Notes under the pieces: model-generated
Database searches by the model: none
What the model saw: only the letters and a program-made list of their open reading frames with translations
Told to the model about the DNA's origin: nothing
Assembly (NCBI RefSeq): GCF_015706575.1
Contig: NW_024037076.1
Coordinates: 6,544,777-6,608,776 of the forward strand
Source: Patiria miniata
Lineage: Eukaryota; Echinodermata; Asteroidea; Valvatida; Asterinidae
Reading direction: 5' to 3'
DNA length: 64,000 nucleotides
Shown here: piece by piece, positions 23,489 through 34,994 of the stretch
How the letters are laid out: each line of letters starts with the position of its first letter
Position numbering within the stretch: the first letter of the stretch is position 1
Made by a program: the position numbers and the translations under genes

Positions 23489-23494
23489 AATAAA
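23489..23494 (+). terminator. Possible NEK6/7 polyadenylation signal AATAAA
   Basis: This is a canonical AATAAA about 1.6 kb after the stop codon, and I noticed no clear earlier one. Further AATAAA words occur near 24691 and 25060, so the true 3' end is uncertain. Confidence 0.25.
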
Positions 23495-24390
23495 ATCATG
23501 TGGATAAATTTCAAGTTGCAGTTGCCTTTTCCTCAGATATATACAAGCCCATTTTATGACAAAGAGCATGAAGTTTTACTTCTCATATCCTCCAGATTTG
23601 AGTATAGTAGTACAGTATGTAATGTACAGTATATACAGTAATGTACTCTATGAGGAATGAGCATTTATAATGTACATTTTTAACGAATGAAAAGTCAGTA
23701 GCTCATTGAATACTTGAATGAGTTCAGTATACTCAAATTGCTCGTTCATAATCCATGCAAACTTGAAGGCCAAAATGTGTTCTTTAAAAAAATCTTTATT
23801 CTACATTCCTGTTCATCACTTTTTTTTATTTCGCTTTTCCAAGTAACAAAGGTCCAGCCACAGCGTTTCATTAATGCTTGGCTGTAATTTTTGTTCTTCC
23901 CTTGTTGCTAGTTTTTCATATTCTCCGTAATTTTTGCCTTTTCTCTACAGTCACATAATTGATATTTGCATATATGCATGTAGTGCCTTGAATTATTAAT
24001 GTATGCACGAGGTGAAAATCTCAATCTTGATTGTAGTCATTTTCCGTATGAAAACACTGGTTATTTTTGTAATGGTAATTTTGTTTAATTTAGATACCAA
24101 ATGATTTGGAAAAGTATACTGTTCCAGTGTGAAAGGACGTGACCCATGAGTAGTGCAAAGATAATTGCACGGGAGGTATTGATTCATTGTAAGTAAATTT
24201 GGCTTGTTTTGCAGTGGTGGGTAAAGTGTTTAATGTGGAATAATGTGCACGTGTAGAGTATTCCTTACCATTTTAATATTTGTTCCTTGAATTGGAAGTG
24301 TCAGGGAACTAGACCAAGTGGGATATCCGACAGTATTACTGTAACAGGTAGAAGGGTGCCATGTGCAAAGGAATATACAATTGTTCCCTA

Positions 24391-24617
24391 TTAAGTATAA
24401 GTAGAAGTTTGTCTATTCAATGTTTGGTTTTGCCCTTTACCAATGCCATGTCACATGTGCTGTGTACACAGTGCTGTCTTAGGGCTTGCGAGAACAAGTT
24501 CACAAGTTTACTCGGGTGGGACTGGAACCCACCACCTCAGACAGCACCGAGTATACAGTACTGCACTTACAATGTTTCGTTGGTAAAGGGCAAATCCCAA
24601 TATTAATTTATACCTAA
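24391..24617. mobile_element. Small foldback MITE
   Basis: TTTGCCCTTTACCAATG near 24430 is inverted as CGTTGGTAAAGGGCAAA near 24580. The ends TTAAGTATAA and TTATACCTAA also pair. The middle (GTGCTGTGTACACAGTGC) continues the fold. It is about 227 bases with no gene. Confidence 0.7.
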
Positions 24618-27600
24618 TTTCATAAGTTCAGTTGGGTGATGCATTGTTTGCAAGTCACCCACCACTGAACAGTCGAGAATTTCTTGAAAATAAATCACAC
24701 AGATATAGGGGGTTTTTTTTGGGGGGGGGGGTTCCTGTTTTTAATCCATTATTCAGAATTAAACATTAAAATGTCAGAAAGTGCATTCCAAGTTCCGCCA
24801 GTAGATATCTACTGATAATGATTTAAATACAAGTTTTGTTATTCAGGTGTTTGAAAAGTAAATAATGATGAAAAATTGTCCAGAAATTTGTAAAATGCTT
24901 TTTTTTCTTTTTAACTAAAACATGAGAATTGCAACTATTCTAATGACACAATTGTAGTCATTACGATATATCTGTCTTTATTTATGTTCTTTTAATGGTT
25001 TGCCTAAAGTGTGGAATATTATTGTGATTATATTTATTATCAAATAGCTGAGAAATAAAATAATAATATTAAGAAAATCCTTGTGGAAATAAGTTTGAAT
25101 GTGTTTGGTTTAAAAGTACATAGACAATAAATGAACTCCCATTAATTTACTGTTTGACATAAGAATGCTGCCAGTCGCTTGCAAGTTGTTAAAGTTCTGA
25201 GAATCCTGGGTTTCAACTTCATGTTGCGATCAGTGTGTTCTTTTTGCCTGGTCATAACTTTGTCGAAAATATACGTGTATCAGTATACACACATCTACCT
25301 TGATTACATCGGTAGCTTCATGGCCTAAATGACTTTACACGATTGAAACAATTAGCCACATTGATTCGTCGTCATTGAGGGTAACTCGCTTTTTCGATCT
25401 CGAGAACGTTTAAATGAATGTTCTAAAATGGAAAGGGTTAGATAAATATCCGTTTCCACGCTACAGCAAACGACAACATCAATCTCTTTCCCCCTCTTCT
25501 TTCCAAATCCCTCCCATTCCCCAATTGCCGCCATAATTATAAGCCGCTAGGCCGTCGGTTTTAATTTCCGTTCAGTATATTTTCCAATCATATTGCCCTA
25601 CTGGATAGGGCAAGGCCACCATTGGATCGTTAAGAAAACAACAGATGGACTTGGTAACATACCCAACATGCCGACTCAGTGTTTGCATCATGTCTATACC
25701 GCGTGTTAGTGTTATATTTTCATGTTCAACATTTGATACCATAAGAAGTACTTTATCGCGTAGAGGTCACATAATGACATTTAAACTACATATATTTAAT
25801 TGAAGTGATTGTCTTTAGAAGATCTCGTGTATGTTGTTGTTATATTAGGGATGAATATGGGCTTTAGTTTGTTTACTCGTAGATGTATGGTGTAAACATG
25901 GCGAGGTTTGATTATTGTGACAAATAATGAGAAAGTCTCCCGGGCTCCCACATGGTAGTGAACCTCATGAGGCTGACCAGCGTGGGAACATTTATTCCAA
26001 TGCCGAAAACGTTACGGAGATTGACGGGTTAACCTAACCAGTCACAGGCGGATCCACAATCACGGGGGCCAGAAAGATGGGAATATCTTTCCAAGGGGTC
26101 ATGTTGATCGCCTATCGGACATCATTGAAAGTGGGATCAGATGAGTTGACGGCAGCAACAATTAAAAACAGTCGTCTGATCTTTCTGGCTTAAAACAAAC
26201 AAAACAATACAAAAATATAATACAAAAATAAACAAACATAACGGTTTGGGGGGGTTGGGTGGGGATTGGTCGGTGACCCCGTTGGTCCCGCCCCTTCGAT
26301 CCACTAGTGTGTGTGGATGCCTTCTGTCTTGGTATGCTACGTAACTTTTATGTCAGCGCGTATACGCTCCGTCTGAATACCGAAAACCAAGCAGTTTCAG
26401 TTTGAGACCTTTTCAACCGCTTGGTGGCAGCATAACATAGTCCCCTGCACATTTTGGCCCTGGGCTACATAATCATATAACAGCATGCCATTTTGTGTGC
26501 ATTATCCACATTGGGACTATCGGCCTGTGTTTCTCTAAACCTGTACCCACGCTGATATGTCTGTTCGATGTTCATAGAGCATTCACCCCTCTCTAATCCA
26601 TCGCTGGGATGATATCGCATTACCCAGGCCTGACTCATTGTCAAAACAACAGGAGACAGACGGGATGGTATCTGTATGGCCTCCTCGTAATATCCACATG
26701 CAGTCTTTTCATTCTCCCTGCATGGATATGATTGAATACCATCTCGATCTCGAGCACAATGAGCATATTAACTTCGAATATTGACTAGATGAAGTGTTTT
26801 TCTTCGGTAACTGGGGTCGGTCTGTCATTGAATATGATGGTTTGTTTTTCCACTGTTTGACCAAGTCTGTTGACAATATTTGCGAATTGTCACCACTATC
26901 AATGATTCATAGAGCCACTTCTATGGTGCTATTGAGCCCCTCTGTCCAAACATACCGATTTGGGCTCTAAAAGGTGTTTCCTCCCCCAAAAAACGAAAAT
27001 AGTTGGGATGCTTAGGAAATGTAAATAACGCACACATCTTTACCTTGAAAATTATTGTTTTCATGTAACTATCACGCGGAGGAACTTATCGCAATACATG
27101 TACACAACTACACAATTATTTCGTTCGTAAAAGTAGTCGTTGACAGTTGGAAGTACAGTGAATGTAGGACATTGTGATCTTTGGTGTTCTATAGTCTTGA
27201 TTCCAGTCATACATTTCTTTTCGAAACCGTTGCTTCAAAAACGTGCTCTTATCATGTCGTAGGACCTGATTTTCCACCATTAACTGTCACTCAGTTTGAT
27301 GCATTATATCCGGCGCCAGTCTGGTGTAGACGGTTTGAGCTCGTAAATCGATGCATGGCATCATCATAAATACCGATAGGCACAAAGTGGTTAATTCAAC
27401 GGGATTTTCAACGTTTCCTCCGCAAACATGAGCAACTATTATGTGATTATGATCCAGACATTAGGGTAACTAAACAATATAATAAACAATATTTTGGCAA
27501 TCTCTGGACGAAAGTACATCTTTCAAACGGTTGTATCTTTAATAGACATCACTAGCATTGTGTCCAGTAGTTGTACTCCATTTGACATCGTAAGCTCCAT

Positions 27601-28606
27601 ATTAATTTAAAGAAAGAAAACGAATGAGGATTCGTTATTGTCTGTTTTATTTTACGTATGACAGTTTGTTTGCCAATAAGAACTGTAGATAAAGACAAAT
27701 TAAAATCCGAAGAATACGTCTACATGTACAACGAGTACAGACCGCATATTTCTGGACGGTTGAAATGAAACTGACATTGTGGCTCAGTGTAACTCAGTCA
27801 GTGCGTCGTGGACGTGCTTAGTTGTTTTTACGAGATGCGCATACTACAACCATAACGAAACGGTTGTGAAATAAATCTAGTTCAATGCGCCACACATTCT
27901 GAACTCAATAAAGAGGTACCGTACAGTTCTGGACAGTTCTTGAACTGTGTTTTACAGTTCTTTAACGTTCTTTCATTGATAATCAATATAAACGAGTCAA
28001 TGAGAGTATCAGATTTGTGTGGTTTCCAGTGTTCATGAGCGCTCAAAACGTGGGCCAAATTGTACGAACAGACGATATCGTGTGAATTCAAAGTCAATCT
28101 ATGCAGTCAGGGCTCCTTTTATCTTCATTGCGTCAGTTATATAAAGTGCACTAGGTGCCATACGTACATTGGTTGACCTTCCGGCTGCTTGTTGAAACGT
28201 GGTAAAGCTGTTGTACAAATTTGTGATGTATAAGTCGTATTAATCAGCATTATTTAAACGTTTTGTTGAATCCAGAAGTGGTGAATATCTTTCGAACGTT
28301 AACTCTTAACAGACGACTAGAAACGACGAGTGCAGAATAGTCAACTAAATTTCAAATCGGTTGGTTGCAAAACTGAGCTGAAGTGTTTTGAAAGCAATTT
28401 TGCATGCTGAATCGTCAAACTGATCACGTTAGTATTTCTGCAGCTAAAAAAGCGGGACAAGCCCGATGAAGTAATTTAATGTAATGTTATGGGGGAGATT
28501 TGTCCGGAAACGAGACGTTAGGTAGAATCCGAAGGCCGTCCCATACTTTGTTTTTATATAAACCTTTGCTGTAAGGGCGAAAGTAAGAAAATATTGCTTA
28601 TACTCT
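24618..28606. other. Intergenic, no gene recognised
   Basis: Nothing in 4 kb has recognisable coding likeness. A C/T-rich stretch lies at 25480-25520. Scattered AATAAA words occur at 25060-25130. Confidence 0.45.
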
Positions 28607-29912
28607 TAGTAGTGGACTGGCCAAAGAGAAATACTACACTTTGGATGGCATTTTTGGATAATAGCTGGCATCCATGCTAGATCAATTCTTTGAACCATAA
28701 CAAACAAGATGTGGGTGGATGTCATCGTTAATTTTGACCCTAAATATGCCTAATTTGCATAAATTGTTAATCCCTGCCGCGTAATATATTTATTCCCATA
28801 TTTTGGTATATTCTTTATTTTTAATTTTTTGAAAGGTTTATTTTAGTGATTATACTAACACATCCTTACTTAAATAACATTTTCTTAAGCATATAGGCCT
28901 AAGTGACTGAATAATTATGAGGACATAGCAACGATCCAAAATTGCTACTATTATACCCCAAAAATAGCGCGCATTTACCTTGTCTCTATATCATCAAGTA
29001 GTCTTGCCAAACCTCAGTATTGATGAGCATCAAATTCATCAGGTTGCTTATTTGCACAGTTGCCCTATTAACATTTTATATGGAAAAATCATGGGAACAA
29101 TGATACCATTATGATATTTAGCTCAGCAAACAAAACCGGGAAAACGAGCTGGCTGTCCGTAAACTGGGCTTAAATTAGGCGAAGGGTCGCCTAACGTGGG
29201 AGACTTGAATAAGTTCAAGGAAATCCCCCCCCCCCAAAAAAAAAATGCTGCCAATAATTATGTCAATGTCAGTTTGTTTTCTTTCCATTAATTTTCTTCC
29301 AATAATTTTGGGAATTTCCTTAAACTTTTTCAAGTCTCCCACGTTAGGCAACCCTTCATTAATTATCAATTAACATACACCTCGTTTTCCCCCTTTCTGT
29401 TTGGTGGGCTAAATATCACAACAATATCGTTGTTCGCATGCTTTTTCATAACGTTTTAATATAGGGTAACTGTGCCAGTAAGCAACTTGGTGAATTTGAA
29501 GCTCATATACTGATGTTTGGCAAGACTACTTGGAGATATCTGGAGACGAGGTAAATGCGCGAAACTTTGGGGTGTAAGAGTATTCGTTACTATGTCCTCA
29601 TAATAATATTCAGTCACTTATATGCTTTAGAAAATGCCATTGAAGTAAGGATGTGTAAGTAGAATCACCAAAATAAAATTTAAAAAAAAAATATACATAT
29701 ATCTCCAATATGGGGAACAAAATATATTACACGGCAGGGATTCATGATTTATGCAAATTAGGTATATTTAGGGTCAAAGTTAACGAGGGCACCCACCCAT
29801 ATCTTGTTTGTAATGGTTCAAAGAATTGATCTAGCATGGATGACAGCTATTACCCAGAAATGCCATAAAATTATTATTTAGAGAACTTTTCCACATTGGC
29901 TGGCCTACTATA
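28607..29912. mobile_element. 1.3-kb foldback element
   Basis: The left arm 28607-29226 is inverted at 29317-29912 with a spacer of about 90 bases. Paired landmarks include CATCCATGCTAGATCAATTC, AAACAAGATGTGGGTGG and GCCTAACGTGGGAGACTTGA. The arms differ at many sites, so it is old. There is no transposase. The ends read TAGTAG(TGGA)CTGGCC. It ends about 70 bases from the 3' end of the secreted-protein gene on the other strand. Confidence 0.8.
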
Positions 29913-29984
29913 GTCTTCTTGATCAAACGTTTAGACTTTTGTCTTTCTCAAACAACAATATACTGTTGAATCGGAGATAATTGT

Positions 29985-30635
29985 TCAATTCAACATCGGC
30001 CTGTGTAATGCACTTCTTTTGATTCCGGATTTCAAAAAAGGCCTGCCGGTCAGTTTGGCGTTGCAGCCGCATATGCCTTGCTTACGGGCCATGACGTCAC
30101 CGCACTTCAAGTCGCACACGTAATTCGTTGACGCTGTAGTTGAGCTTACTGATTGCAAGTCCGTTCCCCTCAACCCAGGAGAGCCAGAGCTGCCATAATA
30201 AACAAGGGCTCCCTCGGCCCCGCTACTCGTAGTGCTACGGTCCAGCACCGCGTCTCCCTCGCTTGTGAAAACACTCGGCGGTCCAGGCGGCGTTGTTATT
30301 GCTGTCCTCTGCAGCGGGTTTTGCGACGGCGGTGATTTCGCGTTGTCGCTCTCCGTATGCCCACTCGTGTCACGGTGAGAACTCGCAGTGTCTGAAGATT
30401 GCATGGATTTAGAAAATAGTGAGGAAGAAGATAACGTGTAGTGTTGCGTTGGCTTTGCAGGTGGGCTAGATAAAGATGATGACGATGATGATGTTGTTCG
30501 TGTTGGTGGTGGCGGCGAGGATGAAATGTCTAAATCTGTAGCCGGGACACGTGCAGGCACTTGAGGAAGCCACACAAGGCTAAGTAGAACCATCTTGAAG
30601 GCGATGGCGTAACTAGCACCAGACGCACACCGCAT
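29985..30635 (-). CDS. Predicted secreted Ser/Thr/Pro-rich protein with four-cysteine tail
   Basis: I do not recognise the family. The frame is open to 30743, but the Met at 30635 is preferred: it gives a signal peptide (MRCASGASYAIAFKMVLLSL, then VWLPQVPARVPA) and follows a usable 3' splice site (ACACCAG|GAGCC at 30648). The product has 216 residues. Residues about 33-165 are a low-complexity Ser/Thr/Pro linker that could be O-glycosylated. The tail holds C-x3-C-x10-C-x-C (CDLKCGDVMARKQGICGC), then PFLKSGIKRS with a dibasic KR and a basic end. A signal peptide, a long linker and a compact conserved-looking tail fit a secreted ligand or neuropeptide-type precursor, but that is inference. The whole coding part is in one exon; leader exons upstream are likely. 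Confidence 0.6.
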   Translation of the reverse strand: MRCASGASYAIAFKMVLLSLVWLPQVPARVPATDLDISSSPPPPTRTTSSSSSSLSSPPAKPTQHYTLSSSSLFSKSMQSSDTASSHRDTSGHTESDNAKSPPSQNPLQRTAITTPPGPPSVFTSEGDAVLDRSTTSSGAEGALVYYGSSGSPGLRGTDLQSVSSTTASTNYVCDLKCGDVMARKQGICGCNAKLTGRPFLKSGIKRSALHRPMLN

Positions 30636-31390
30636 TGCTTCCCGGCTCCTGGTGTCTACGTCAAGAGACAAATAGAAAGGGGAAACATTAACACTTTCCA
30701 CTTCACATAAAGCATTTATGTGGTCAGGGAGCACAAATGACATTTACAATTCCCTTTCTCGTAAGCAAAATTGTTCACATTTGCATATGAGGAATCATTT
30801 TCAAAGAGTTTTGTTGCTGTGGGGCTCTTGGATAGGATATCCTATATCAGCTACATTTACCGGTTATATGAACTAATATAGGATGTTAGAACTACAAATT
30901 ATTTACAAAGATCCAACCACTCAACTGTGAATTTAAGTCAAGATAACAATACGTATTTTTCTATTCAAGACTTGAACATGAAACATAATTAAAATGTCTA
31001 GATGCTTCTCCGCTGTGGCCTGAGGATTTATCCCCAGGCGATTGGGACTGGCAGCTGCCATTTTGGCACATACTCCAAAAAGTGCTTAAATTATAAACAC
31101 GCACGACGGCCACATGGCGCCTAGGCGGCCTTGTCACCTGACAAAACATTTCCGACACAGGCGAAGGGGGTAGGCGGTATGCGGGAATCCAACACGCTAA
31201 TTTGCGTCGCGACTAAATGGATGGCCTTTCCAACAGAAAAAAAAACCTGAAAAGTGAACGTCACGCGCGCAACGCGGCATAACGGGGAAATCCAACCGAC
31301 TTTATTGACGTTATAATGTCATGGATAAAAAAGGAATACAGTGACGGAAATTTCGCTTGTAATTCCCTGATTATATGACGTTATGGGATA

Positions 31391-31956
31391 TTATACAAAT
31401 ATTGAATGCTTCGAGTGGTGTAGTAAAACTAGGCTCCCGAGGTGATCCATGGACATTCTATTTTCCCGAGGCGAAGCCGAGGGAAAATAGAATGGTCCAT
31501 GGATCACCGAGGGAGGCTAGTTTTACTTCACCACGAGATAAAGCATTCAATATTTGTTTTATAACACTTCACCCACAGATTCTGCTTGATTTTAATATTT
31601 TACATGATTTAAATCTGAACACAGTTGAAATAAACTTCAATTTCAATACAAAATTGGTGGAAACTGTATTTCTCTCTTAAAAACTAACCCTTCACGAAAT
31701 GTTTGAACCCAAGTCTGCGGCGCGCTCTCTTTGGAATAATACGCGCTACGCACAACGCGCAACGCGCACACCAGCATGCATTTGCACACAAATACCGCGC
31801 CGTGGAAATAGTACTTTGGTTGCTAATGGTATAGTACTTTGGTTGCTATGCGCATAGTACTTTTGGCCGTGCACAGAAAGATAGCAAAATTAGAAAGTAA
31901 CATGTGACTCGCTCTCGGCCAATCAAGACACAGAATCTGTGGGTGAGGTGTTATAA
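31391..31956. mobile_element. Hairpin-headed MITE, copy 1
   Basis: A head of about 170 bases (31391-31560) folds into a long hairpin. Paired arms include AGGTGATCCATGGACATTCT and its inverse, closed by a loop GAGGCGAAGCCGA at 31468-31480. It is followed by inner inverted repeats: TATAACACTTCACCCACAGA at 31561, inverted near 31929-31956 as CTGTGGGTGAGGTGTTATAA. No open frame is meaningful. Confidence 0.75.
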
Positions 31957-32336
31957 TATTTCCCATTCCCCATGGGCGGATAGTACTTTTTGAGCCGCGG
32001 CATGAATGGGAGCAATAACGAATGCCACGTGGTGTGAGTTCCACCAATCAAATGACAAGGATCTGTATGTCGGTTATATAAAGCACATTCGTCATCGCCT
32101 CTCGATTCATAACCACACGTGGTTCGCAAGGAACAATAATAGGGACCATTATGGACCATTACAATGGTACGCATATATACGTGATACGGATATGTGGCTC
32201 GGAGAAAGGTGCTTGTCCGTAAATCACCATTTGTGTGGTTATTTCATCTGTTACACTGTGGCACTGTACATATCACTTCCAAATAAGATGTATATCATGT
32301 GGGTTTGATATTTATAACCACACAAAACGGTGATAT

Positions 32337-32840
32337 TATACAAATAACGAATGTTTGTGAGTGCGATGGTAAGAATAATTTCATGAGGTGACAGATTGAA
32401 TGTTCTATTCCACGAGGCGAAGCCGAGTGGAATAGAACATTCAATCTGTCACCGAATGAAATTATTCTTTCCATCGCACGAACGTAAAACATTCGTTATT
32501 TGTTTTATACAACACCTGAATAAATTCTCGTCATTTGATTGGTAAATTATAAACTACAATTTATTTTGATTTTAAAGATGTTGAACTACCCCTTCACGAA
32601 AATGTTTGAACCCAACGCTGTAGCGCTGGCTCTTTGGAACAATACGCACTACGCTGAACGCGCACACCAGCATGCATTTTGCACGCAAATACCGCGTCAT
32701 GGAACAAGCGCAAAGTGAAACGGTATAACGCATGGGTATAACGCATGGTCGCACCGTGCATTATACCGAATAATAATATGTCACGTGATCTACAATTCAC
32801 CAATCAGATGACGGGGATTTATTCAGGTGTTGTATAAAAC
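32337..32840. mobile_element. Hairpin-headed MITE, copy 2
   Basis: The layout is as in 31391-31956. The head hairpin 32336-32512 has arms such as GACAGATTGAATGTTCTATT and the same 13-base loop at 32414-32426. The inverted repeats GTTTTATACAACACCTGAAT (32502) and ATTCAGGTGTTGTATAAAAC (to 32840) bracket the body. The stem sequence differs from copy 1 in many places yet still pairs. Confidence 0.75.
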
Positions 32841-34519
32841 CAGCTAGTTCTTGTCCGAGCGGCATCCGTGGCCGTACCCACATCATTGCTCATCATGTCC
32901 TTTTTTATATTCACTCTTTTACGGGATACCTCTTTGTCACTGACTAAACCTTACAAAGACATAGTCAGGTGTCTTATCATTTGAGCTTGAAATTAAAACT
33001 TCACACTTGCAGGGCATAATTAAGAGCTTCTTCGGGATGTGTTTTTTTTCGCCACGTCACCTGCTCTTCCAATTGTAGCTGGCTTGGAGTGTGAATGCTT
33101 GCCCTTTATTTGGCATTTAACGCCAATCCCATCCCATGAAATGGTTACAACACTGGTGTGTTCTGTTCTTGTCACCGAAACACCTGCTCTCGACGTGGTT
33201 CGTAATACAAGGAATATTCAAGGCAAGGAGGTCGCAAAAAAGTAACTGGTCAGCACCATTTCCATTACCAAAAATATTTGTATTTAAAATATGCAAAGGT
33301 GTAATCAAACAACAATGAGTCTATCAAGCCTGGTAATAATTATGATACCCTCAATACACTGTAACATTCATAGTTATAATGATTGAACTGATAGAATATT
33401 TGGTAAAATTGAATTCGGCCAAAAGACTGATTCGAAACAGAGAGGTGTTGCTAAAAATACATTTGCTCGAAGCCTGTGTGCTTTTGTTCAAAAGAGATAT
33501 GTGCATGAGTAGACCTATTGTGAACTCTTTGTTAATAAATTAACATAATAAAACACACTTCAAAGATCGCCAGTGATTGCAATCAATCTATAGATTCCGA
33601 GTTATCAGCGGTATTCACCATGTACAGCGCACAGGCCTTACGAGGAACAAAATGAATGCAAACGTAGGGTAGCCGAAACCTCAGCACGATCTTGGATTTC
33701 CATTGAAATTGAAATCAAACTTTCAAATAAGGTACTCAAGTTGCAGAGTGTCCTTGAATTTGACGGCCGAAATTTAACATTCACATGAATATGGAGACAA
33801 ACATCTCTCTGCAAACCCTCCGGGCTGTGAAATATGCGTAAAACCTATAGTAGTCGGCGACTGCAAACTACTGACCAGGCCAAGAGCAACTAGAAGATGT
33901 CATAGGGGAATTAACAGGGTGAGGGGTGTGCTATTTCAGGAAATAATCGACCGTGTATGCCAAAATGCCAAATCGCCAAATCGTTTTGCCGCCAAACCGA
34001 ACGCTGACCGTAAAAGTGCAGTCGGTGTGTCCAGAGGCGTTATTGAGAGGAGCAAGCCGTGAACCTCGTGTTTGAGCCTGTAGGGAATTGATGCCGTTCT
34101 TTCTTGAAATGCTTAGAGCAGATTAGAATGGAAATGTTTGTAGAAGGGGGAGTTAATTCCTCATAACCCTCATTCAGATCTAATAAGCCATTTGGCCATT
34201 GGTGTACGTGTGGCGCGGTGCTTTACTCCGCCGTAAATTCACACAAAAAAGCACGCACGTCCAGCCACATTATAATGGGCGAATAATCGCCTAGTGATTG
34301 TCTGACTGTAGCAATAATGTAATTGTTCAGAGCCTCGATTAGGCCAATGAACGATGGATATGGTCTGGTGGTAATGACACTTTGATCATTATCGTAGTTT
34401 TCAGCAGATTATGAGCAGTCATTAGTTTTGTGTGAGTGATGAAATAGACGCGACGTATTCACAATGAGGACTATATTTTTGCATTGACGATGTAATGAAT
34501 GTTTGTGAGTGAAATGTTA

Positions 34520-34599
34520 ACAATATTTTCAGGTGATAGATGGAATGGAACATTTTGCTACAATATTTTCAGGTGATAGATGGAATGGAACATTTTGCT
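34520..34599. repeat. Two-copy 40-base tandem duplication
   Basis: ACAATATTTTCAGGTGATAG and the next 20 bases occur twice back to back without a difference, so the event is recent. Confidence 0.9.
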
Positions 34600-34921
34600 T
34601 TTATTTTGTATTCCGCGATTATTTTTTCGTACGCTTTGAGTTAAATTTGCATTCCCAGAATTGAAGTTTGTCATTATCATCATAATCGAGGGAAAACGTA
34701 AGAAAAAAGAAGAAAGTATACGAAAACATATGAATGAGCTGTTAAGGGAGTAGTCGCCAGTTATCCATTATAAAATCTGCCAGAAGTCTCGCTGGCACGC
34801 GAATTGTTTTTTCTTAAACGAGATCAGACAATATCAAAGGAGGGTGCTCTCTCTCAGTATATTCACGATGTCCAGGGCTTTAATAACAAAGAATAATGGT
34901 GTTAATCACCGACGATTGGCA

Positions 34922-34994
34922 GCTGATTCGTGGACTGGTTGGAAGTAGTCCTGGCTTCTAATCAGGTGATCCGAGTTCGAATCTTAGTAAGCGT
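34922..34994 (+). pseudogene. tRNA-like relic (arginine-type TCT loop)
   Basis: A D-arm (GGAC...GTCC), an anticodon stem with loop CTTCTAA, and a box B-like GTTCGAATC are in the right order. The T stem pairs poorly and no acceptor stem forms, so it is a dead tRNA or a SINE head. Confidence 0.3.
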
